A stretch of DNA of 64,000 bases from Pseudomonas sp. MWU13-2105. Its GTDB lineage: Bacteria; Pseudomonadota; Gammaproteobacteria; Pseudomonadales; Pseudomonadaceae. The translations under genes were made by a program, and so were the position numbers. The DNA is taken from positions 124,001 to 188,000 of the forward strand of contig NZ_JALLIY010000001.1 of the NCBI RefSeq assembly GCF_023242315.1, read 5' to 3'. A model generated the notes under the pieces. That model saw only the letters and a program-made list of their open reading frames with translations. It did not search any database and was not told where the DNA came from. Positions 57,785-64,000 of this stretch are shown here, piece by piece (position 1 is the first letter of the stretch; each line of letters begins with the position of its first letter).

Positions 57785-58567
57785 ATGACCGTCACCCTCA
57801 AAACCCCCGAGGACATCGCGAAAATGCGTGTCGCTGGCCGCCTGGCTGCCGATGTACTGGAAATGATCGGTGAATACGTCAAGCCCGGCGTCACCACCGA
57901 GGAACTCGACCGTATCTGCCACGACTACATCGTCAATGTGCAGCAGGCCATTCCCGCCCCGCTCAACTACAAGGGCTTCCCGAAGTCGATCTGCACCTCG
58001 GTCAACCACGTGGTCTGCCACGGCATCCCGGGCGACAAGCCGCTCAAGGATGGCGATACGCTGAACATCGACGTGACCGTGATCAAGGACGGCTACCACG
58101 GCGACACCAGCAAGATGTTCCACGTCGGCAGCGTGCCGGTCTGGGCCGAGCGCCTGTCGCAGATCACCCAGGAATGCATGTACAAGGCCATCGAGATCGT
58201 CAAGCCCGGCTGCCGCCTGGGTGACATCGGCGAAATCATCCAGAAGCACGCGGAAAAGAACGGCTTCTCGGTGGTGCGTGAGTTCTGTGGTCATGGCATC
58301 GGCAAGGTGTTCCACGAAGAGCCGCAGATCCTCCACTACGGCCGCGCCGGCACCGGCATGGAACTCAAGGCTGGCATGACCTTCACCATCGAGCCGATGA
58401 TCAACCAGGGCAAGGCCGACACCAAGGTGCTGGGCGATGGCTGGACCGCGATCACCAAGGACCGCAAGCTCTCGGCCCAGTGGGAGCACACCCTGCTGGT
58501 CACCGACAGCGGCTACGAGATCTTCACCCTGCGCAGCGATGAAACCATCCCGCGCGTCTCGGCTTGA
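57785..58567 (+). CDS. map: Methionine aminopeptidase type I
   Basis: 260 residues. Removes the initiator Met. Metal ligands are visible: Asp in DGDTLNIDVTVIKDGYHGDT (two Asp), His in REFCGHGIGKVFHEEP, Glu in FTIEPMINQG and Glu in AQWEHTLLVT. Divergent from rpsB, the usual order; glnD follows by 57 bases. Confidence 0.97.
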   Translation: MTVTLKTPEDIAKMRVAGRLAADVLEMIGEYVKPGVTTEELDRICHDYIVNVQQAIPAPLNYKGFPKSICTSVNHVVCHGIPGDKPLKDGDTLNIDVTVIKDGYHGDTSKMFHVGSVPVWAERLSQITQECMYKAIEIVKPGCRLGDIGEIIQKHAEKNGFSVVREFCGHGIGKVFHEEPQILHYGRAGTGMELKAGMTFTIEPMINQGKADTKVLGDGWTAITKDRKLSAQWEHTLLVTDSGYEIFTLRSDETIPRVSA

Positions 58568-58624
58568 TCGTTCGCGCCTGCCGCCTCATATAGAACGCCT
58601 ATGCAACCCAAGGAAAGCCAATCG

Positions 58625-61327
58625 ATGCCGCAGGTGGACCCCGAACTCTTCGACCGCGGCCAGTTCCAGGCGGAACTGGCACTGAAGGCCAGCCCAATCG
58701 CCGCCTTCAAGAAGGCCATCCGCCAGGCCCGCGAGGTGCTCGACGAGCGTTTTCGCGCCGGCCGTGACATCCGCCGCCTGATCGAAGACCGCGCCTGGTT
58801 CGTCGACAACATCCTGCAAAAGGCCTGGGACCAGTTCAGTTGGAGCGAAGACGCCGACATCGCCCTGGTGGCGGTCGGCGGCTACGGTCGTGGCGAGCTG
58901 CACCCCTACTCGGACATCGATCTGCTGATCCTGCTCGACAGCGCCGACCACGAGATCTTTCGCGACTCCATCGAGCGTTTCCTCACCCTGCTCTGGGACA
59001 TCGGCCTGGAAGTCGGCCAGAGCGTGCGTTCGGTCGACGAGTGCGCCGAAGAGGCCCGGGCCGACCTGACGGTGATCACCAACCTGATGGAAAGCCGCAC
59101 CATCGCCGGCCCCGAACGCCTGCGCCAGCGCATGCTCGACGTCACCAGCACGGCGCACATGTGGCCGAGCAAGGACTTCTTCCTGGCCAAGCGCGCCGAG
59201 CAGAAGGCCCGCCACCACAAGTACAACGACACCGAATACAACCTGGAGCCCAACGTCAAGGGCTCGCCCGGCGGCCTGCGGGATATCCAGACGATCCTCT
59301 GGGTCGCCCGCCGCCAGTACGGCACCCTGAACCTGCGGGCCCTGGCCGGCGAAGGCTTTCTGGTGGAAAGCGAAAACGCCGTGCTGGCCTCCTCCCAGGA
59401 ATTCCTCTGGAAAGTCCGCTATGCCCTGCACATGCTTGCCGGGCGCGCCGAGGACCGCCTGCTGTTCGACCACCAGCGCAGCATCGCCGGGCTGCTGGGC
59501 TTCAAGGGCGACGATGCGAAACAGGCCATCGAAAACTTCATGCAGCAGTACTACCGGGTGGTCATGAGCATTGCCCAGCTCAGCGACCTGATCATCCAGC
59601 ACTTCGAGGAAATCATCCTCGCCCCGGAAGACGAAGCGCCGCCGCAGCCGTTGAACTCACGCTTCCAGTTGCACGACGGCTACATCGAGGCGAGCAATCC
59701 CAACGTCTTCCGCCGCACCCCGTTCGCCATGCTGGAAATCTTCGTGCTGATGGCCCAGCAGCCGGAAATCAAGGGCGTGCGCGCCGACACCATCCGCCTG
59801 CTGCGAGAAAACCGTCATCTGATCGACGACGACTTCCGCAACGATATCCGCAACACCAGCCTGTTCATCGAGCTGTTCAAGTGCAAGATCGGCATCCACC
59901 GCAACCTGCGCCGGATGAACCGCTACGGCATCCTCGGGCGCTACCTGCCGGAGTTCGGCGATATCGTCGGGCAGATGCAGCACGACCTGTTCCATATCTA
60001 TACAGTCGACGCCCACACCCTGAACCTGATCAAGCACCTGCGCAAACTGCAGTACACCCAGGTCTCGGAGAAATTCCCGCTGGCCGCCAAGCTCATGGCC
60101 AAGCTGCCCAAGCCCGAGCTGATCTACATGGCCGGGCTCTACCATGACATCGGCAAGGGCCGCCACGGCGACCATTCGGAACTCGGCGCGGTGGATGCCG
60201 CGGCCTTCTGCGCGCGTCACCAGTTGCCGCAGTGGGACAGCCGCCTGATCGTCTGGCTGGTGCAGAACCACCTGGTGATGTCCACCACCGCCCAGCGCAA
60301 GGACCTGTCCGACCCGCAGGTCATCCATGACTTCGCCCAGAGCGTCGGCGACCAGGTACGCCTGGACTACCTGTACGTGCTGACCGTCGCCGACATCAAC
60401 GCGACCAACCCGAGCCTGTGGAACTCCTGGCGCGCCAGCCTGTTGCGCCAGCTCTACACCGAGACCAAGCGCGCCCTGCGCCGCGGCCTGGAAAACCCGG
60501 TGGACCGCGAAGAGCAGATTCGCCAGACCCAGAGCGCCGCCCTGGATATCCTGGTGCGCGCCGGCACCGACCCGGACGATGTCGAGCAGCTCTGGTCGCA
60601 ACTGGGCGATGACTACTTCCTGCGCCACACCGCCGGCGACGTCGCCTGGCACAGCGACGCGATCCTGCAGCAGCCGGCCGATGGCGGCCCGCTGGTGCTA
60701 ATCAAGGAAACCACCCAGCGCGAATTCGAAGGCGGCACGCAGATCTTCATCTACGCCCCGGACCAGCACGACTTCTTCGCCGTGACCGTGGCCGCGATGG
60801 ACCAGCTCAACCTGAACATCCATGACGCCCGGGTCATCACCTCGAGCAGCCAGTTCACCCTCGACACCTACATCGTGCTGGACAACGACGGCGGTTCCAT
60901 CGGCGACAACCCGAAGCGCATCAAGCAGATCCGCGACGGCCTGACCGAAGCCCTGCGCAACCCGGACGACTACCCGACCATCATCCAGCGCCGGGTCCCG
61001 CGCCAGCTCAAGCACTTCGCCTTCGCGCCCCAGGTGACCATCCACAACGACGCCCAGCGCCCGGTCACGGTGCTGGAGCTGAGCGCGCCGGACCGTCCCG
61101 GGCTGCTGGCGCGGATCGGCAAGATCTTCCTGGAATTCGACCTGTCGCTGCAGAACGCCAAGATCGCCACCCTCGGCGAGCGGGTCGAAGACGTGTTCTT
61201 CATTACCGACGCCGATAACCAACCGCTGTCCGACCCGCAACTGTGCAGCCGATTGCAGGACGCCATCGTCGAACAGTTGAGCGTCAACGCCGAACCGCCC
61301 CTTGAAACGATGCGCCTGAGTATCTGA
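58625..61327 (+). CDS. glnD: Bifunctional PII uridylyltransferase/uridylyl-removing enzyme
   Basis: 900 residues from ATG 58625 ([14 protein letters not shown]), with AGGA ten bases upstream; an earlier ATG at 58601 lacks a ribosome site. Nitrogen sensor that modifies PII. Nucleotidyltransferase motif [20 protein letters not shown] (with the SDIDL metal site), the GlnD linker [14 protein letters not shown], an HD hydrolase motif in [18 protein letters not shown], and two C-terminal ACT domains ([40 protein letters not shown]) that sense glutamine. Confidence 0.97.
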   Translation: MPQVDPELFDRGQFQAELALKASPIAAFKKAIRQAREVLDERFRAGRDIRRLIEDRAWFVDNILQKAWDQFSWSEDADIALVAVGGYGRGELHPYSDIDLLILLDSADHEIFRDSIERFLTLLWDIGLEVGQSVRSVDECAEEARADLTVITNLMESRTIAGPERLRQRMLDVTSTAHMWPSKDFFLAKRAEQKARHHKYNDTEYNLEPNVKGSPGGLRDIQTILWVARRQYGTLNLRALAGEGFLVESENAVLASSQEFLWKVRYALHMLAGRAEDRLLFDHQRSIAGLLGFKGDDAKQAIENFMQQYYRVVMSIAQLSDLIIQHFEEIILAPEDEAPPQPLNSRFQLHDGYIEASNPNVFRRTPFAMLEIFVLMAQQPEIKGVRADTIRLLRENRHLIDDDFRNDIRNTSLFIELFKCKIGIHRNLRRMNRYGILGRYLPEFGDIVGQMQHDLFHIYTVDAHTLNLIKHLRKLQYTQVSEKFPLAAKLMAKLPKPELIYMAGLYHDIGKGRHGDHSELGAVDAAAFCARHQLPQWDSRLIVWLVQNHLVMSTTAQRKDLSDPQVIHDFAQSVGDQVRLDYLYVLTVADINATNPSLWNSWRASLLRQLYTETKRALRRGLENPVDREEQIRQTQSAALDILVRAGTDPDDVEQLWSQLGDDYFLRHTAGDVAWHSDAILQQPADGGPLVLIKETTQREFEGGTQIFIYAPDQHDFFAVTVAAMDQLNLNIHDARVITSSSQFTLDTYIVLDNDGGSIGDNPKRIKQIRDGLTEALRNPDDYPTIIQRRVPRQLKHFAFAPQVTIHNDAQRPVTVLELSAPDRPGLLARIGKIFLEFDLSLQNAKIATLGERVEDVFFITDADNQPLSDPQLCSRLQDAIVEQLSVNAEPPLETMRLSI

Positions 61328-61337
61328 TAAATGCTTC

Positions 61338-61439
61338 CCTGTGGGAGCGGCCGGTCGACGCGCGATTGCTCGCGATACGTCAGCCCAAACACCTTGCTGG
61401 CGACTGACACAGCGTCATCGCGGGCAGGCCGCTCCGACA
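61338..61439. repeat. REPIN-type inverted pair (GTGGGAGCGG variant)
   Basis: CCTGTGGGAGCGGCC (from 61338) and GGCCGCTCCGACA (to 61439) are inverted ends; the interior has CGCGATTGCTCGCGA-like REP core. It lies between glnD and dapC. No clear terminator is seen for glnD. Confidence 0.65.
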
Positions 61440-61498
61440 CTTGATCTACCCGCGCCCGGCAGGCCGCATGCCTACAACCGAATTGAACGAGACTGTCC

Positions 61499-62698
61499 AT
61501 GAACAATGCCCTGAACCAGCTGCAGCCCTACCCGTTCGAGAAACTCCGCGCCCTGCTCGGCAGCGTGACGCCGAACGCGGACAAGCGGCCGATCGCCCTG
61601 TCCATCGGCGAACCGAAGCACCGCTCGCCGACATTCGTCGCCGAGGCCCTGAGCGCCAACCTGGAACAGATGGCCGTGTACCCGACCACCCTCGGCGTAC
61701 CGGCCCTGCGTGAAGCCATCGGTGGCTGGTGCGAGTGGCGCTTCGGCGTGCCGAGCGGCTGGATCGACCCGGCGCGCAATATCCTGCCGGTCAATGGCAC
61801 CCGCGAGGCGCTGTTCGCCTTTACCCAGACCGTGGTCAACCGTGGCGACGATGCCCTGGTGGTCAGCCCCAACCCGTTCTATCAGATCTACGAAGGCGCG
61901 GCCTTCCTCGCCGGGGCCAAGCCGCACTACCTGCCATGCCTGGACGAGAACGGTTTCAATCCGGACTTCGAGGCCGTGCCGACGGAGATCTGGCAGCGTT
62001 GCCAGATCCTCTTCCTGTGTTCGCCAGGCAACCCGACCGGCGCGCTGATTCCGCTGGAGACCTTGAAAAAGCTGATCGCCCTGGCCGACGAGCATGATTT
62101 CGTGATCGCCGCCGACGAGTGCTACAGCGAACTGTACTTCGACGAGCAGACCCCGCCGCCGGGCCTGCTCAGCGCCTGCGTGGCCCTGGGCCGCCAGGAC
62201 TTCAAGCGTTGCGTGGTGTTCCATAGCCTGTCCAAGCGTTCCAACCTGCCGGGGCTGCGTTCGGGTTTTGTCGCCGGGGACGCGGATATTCTCAAGGCCT
62301 TCCTGCTGTATCGCACCTACCACGGCTGCGCGATGCCGGTGCAGACCCAACTGGCCAGCGTGGCGGCCTGGAACGACGAAGTGCATGTACGGGCCAACCG
62401 TGCGCTGTACCGGGAGAAATTCGACGCGGTGCTGGAGATCCTCGCCCCGGTGCTGGATGTGCGGCGCCCGGATGGCAGCTTCTACCTGTGGCCGAATGTG
62501 CAGGGCGACGATGCGGCGTTCTGCCGTGATCTGTTTGCCGAGGAGCATGTAACGGTGGTGCCGGGTTCCTACCTGTCCCGCGAAGTGGACGGCGTCAATC
62601 CGGGAGCCGGGCGCGTGCGCATGGCCCTGGTTGCCCCGCTGGCCGAGTGTGTCGAGGCCGCCGAGCGGATTCGCGCGTTCATCCAGCGCCGCAAGTAG
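61499..62698 (+). CDS. dapC: Succinyldiaminopimelate transaminase
   Basis: 399 residues, class I/II PLP aminotransferase. Makes N-succinyl-LL-diaminopimelate for lysine and peptidoglycan. The PLP lysine is in FHSLSKRSNLPGLRSGFVAG; SPGNPTGALI and AADECYSELYFDE are family motifs. Start ATG 61499. It is in the position after glnD where dapC is found in other Pseudomonas. Confidence 0.93.
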   Translation: MNNALNQLQPYPFEKLRALLGSVTPNADKRPIALSIGEPKHRSPTFVAEALSANLEQMAVYPTTLGVPALREAIGGWCEWRFGVPSGWIDPARNILPVNGTREALFAFTQTVVNRGDDALVVSPNPFYQIYEGAAFLAGAKPHYLPCLDENGFNPDFEAVPTEIWQRCQILFLCSPGNPTGALIPLETLKKLIALADEHDFVIAADECYSELYFDEQTPPPGLLSACVALGRQDFKRCVVFHSLSKRSNLPGLRSGFVAGDADILKAFLLYRTYHGCAMPVQTQLASVAAWNDEVHVRANRALYREKFDAVLEILAPVLDVRRPDGSFYLWPNVQGDDAAFCRDLFAEEHVTVVPGSYLSREVDGVNPGAGRVRMALVAPLAECVEAAERIRAFIQRRK

Positions 62699-62721
62699 TT
62701 ACAGCCAATAACACTCTCAAC

Positions 62722-62856
62722 TGTGGCGAGCGGGCTTGCCCGCGTTCGGCTGCGAAGCAGCCGCAAAAACCTGAGCTTGCATTCCGCCTGACACAATGAA
62801 GTAGCTGATTTTAGGTCCGCTTCGCGCCCCAGCGCGGGCAAGCCCGCTCGCCACAA
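62722..62856. repeat. REPIN: inverted pair of GTGGCGAG-family REP sequences
   Basis: GTGGCGAGCGGGCTTGCCCG (from 62723) and CGGGCAAGCCCGCTCGCCAC (to about 62854) are a near-perfect inverted pair, with CGGCTGCGAAGCAGCCG hairpin next to the left arm. Same architecture as 6639-6770. It lies between the convergent dapC and antiporter genes. Confidence 0.85.
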
Positions 62857-62936
62857 GACCGCGTTCGACTTCAAATATCCGGTCCTTGCGGGAGCAGAGT
62901 TTGGTCTGTCCCCTCAGTACCCTACCCCCCTCCCCG

Positions 62937-64000
62937 CTATTTCACCGCCCCCAGGTTCGCCTCGCTCAGATCCAGCTCCGCCAACACCTCGCGCAACACA
63001 TCGTCGCCGATCTGGTGCTGGCGACTCAGTCGGTACAACTCCAGACGCTGCGCCCGTAGCGCTTTCAAGCGCAAGCGGCGATCCAACTGGTCCATCTGGA
63101 ACGCCAGCGCCTGGGCTTCGGCGGAGTCGTTGAACACCTCCAACTGATGCCGGTATTCGGCCATCAACCGCGCTTTCAATTCGGTCGCCAACGCGGCCTG
63201 GGTCGCATCCTGGAGCGCATCCCGGGTCGTGTCCTGCACTGCCCCCAACTCCTCGGCCTCCAGCACATGGATCGCCGCTTCGGCGGTCTTCTTCCAGGCT
63301 TCGCGCACTTCGCCGCGATGCTGGTCATCCTGGCTCCTGGGCAAATCACGCAACAACAACGGCAGGGCAATGCTGGCCGTCGCCAACGACAGCAGGATCA
63401 CCCCGGCGGCAATGAAAAACAGCAAATCACGCTCGGGAAAATCCACCCCCGGGGCGATCAGCAATGGCACCGACATCACGCCCGCCAGCGTCACGGCCCC
63501 GCGCACGCCCCCCACCGTCAGCAACCAGCAGGAGCGCCCCTTGGCCATCCCCGACAGTTGGCTTTTACCACGCCAGCCGCGCAGCAGTTCCGACAGGCGC
63601 CAGATGCTGTGCACCCAGATAAAGCGCAACGCCAGCAGCGCCAGGAAGATCGCCAGCACCTCCAGGCAGCGATAGGCCAGGGTCGGCCACAACGAGGTCT
63701 CATGACTGGCCACCGCCTTGACGATATCCGGCAACTGTAAGCCCAGCAGCAGGAAGATCAGCCCATTGAAGGCGAACTCCAGCAGCGACCAGACACTGCG
63801 GTTGAGCAGCCGGGTACTGGTCTGGCGCGGCAACAGGTCGAGCCAGCTCTGCATCATCCCCGCCGCCACCGCCGAGAGGATCCCCGACACCCCCAGGCGC
63901 TCGGCCAGCACATAGGCGGCAAACGGCAACAGCAACATGAACACCACATGAGTCGCCGGATCGTCCCAACCACGGGCGATCATCCACACCCGAAAACGCC
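62937..64000 (-). CDS. Na+/H+ antiporter of the CPA1 family (partial, runs off the right edge)
   Basis: The last 354 or so codons are in the window; the reading frame stays open to base 64000, so the N-terminus is outside. Several membrane helices are seen (HVVFMLLLPFAAYVLAERLG; LLEFAFNGLIFLLLGLQLP), then the CPA1 hallmark VGGVRGAVTLAGVMSVPLLI (the RGAVTLA motif). A cytoplasmic tail of about 130 residues rich in Ala, Glu, Arg and Leu is predicted to form coiled coils. Exchanges Na+ (or K+) for H+; substrate uncertain. With nhaA and kup it is the third cation transporter in the window. Confidence 0.88.
   Translation of the reverse strand, partial: RFRVWMIARGWDDPATHVVFMLLLPFAAYVLAERLGVSGILSAVAAGMMQSWLDLLPRQTSTRLLNRSVWSLLEFAFNGLIFLLLGLQLPDIVKAVASHETSLWPTLAYRCLEVLAIFLALLALRFIWVHSIWRLSELLRGWRGKSQLSGMAKGRSCWLLTVGGVRGAVTLAGVMSVPLLIAPGVDFPERDLLFFIAAGVILLSLATASIALPLLLRDLPRSQDDQHRGEVREAWKKTAEAAIHVLEAEELGAVQDTTRDALQDATQAALATELKARLMAEYRHQLEVFNDSAEAQALAFQMDQLDRRLRLKALRAQRLELYRLSRQHQIGDDVLREVLAELDLSEANLGAVK

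Overview
The window is ordinary-looking chromosomal DNA of a fluorescent-group Pseudomonas. Evidence is the high GC coding style throughout, the run of genes from rpoS to dapC in the order I recall for P. aeruginosa (rpoS-nlpD-pcm-surE-truD-ispF ... map-glnD-dapC), Pseudomonas-type short palindromic (REP/REPIN) intergenic repeats of two kinds, and products such as RhlG-like reductase, GfnR-type regulator and the OmpA-like lipoprotein next to pdxH. I see no tRNA, rRNA, CRISPR array, insertion sequence, prophage or plasmid-type gene, and no clear pseudogene.

Left part (1-22.9 kb): a mosaic of small transcription units on both strands. It has the tail of an AcvB/VirJ-type gene, kup, rimO, a YjaB-like acetyltransferase, a degenerate RsuA-type pseudouridine synthase homologue, a DUF1456 gene, an RhlG-like reductase, a CBS/cysteine-synthase-fold enzyme, nhaA, a SlyB-like lipoprotein, pdxH, an OmpA-like lipoprotein, an EstB-type serine hydrolase, a secreted clan GH-A (GH50-like) glycoside hydrolase, dinG with a good LexA box, then a run of poorly characterised genes: a CopD-like membrane protein, a secreted collagen-like protein overlapping a DUF1145 gene, a DUF6231 gene, YchJ, a small unknown, a LEA14/WHy lipoprotein and a His-rich SEC-C mini-protein.

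Middle (23-31.2 kb): rpoS with its upstream gene nlpD, which carries a perfect PsrA-type operator at the expected place for the rpoS promoter; then pcm, surE, truD and ispF with overlapping ends; then the glutathione-dependent formaldehyde detoxification pair fghA-adhC with the divergent regulator gfnR.

Right part (31.3-64 kb): housekeeping super-cluster on the minus strand: ispD-ftsB-eno-kdsA-pyrG-tilS-accA-dnaE-rnhB-lpxB-lpxA-fabZ-lpxD-ompH-bamA-rseP-dxr-cdsA-uppS-frr-pyrH-tsf-rpsB (isoprenoid, lipid A, outer-membrane assembly, phospholipid, translation). Plus-strand map, glnD and dapC diverge from rpsB, and a CPA1-type Na+/H+ antiporter runs off the right edge.

I did not find a clear undescribed multi-gene system. 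The most unusual items are the agarase-like enzyme, the secreted collagen-like protein, the pseudouridine synthase homologue lacking its catalytic motif, an ispF start codon set directly against a terminator T-tract, and the absence of rsmZ/fdxA beside rpoS.
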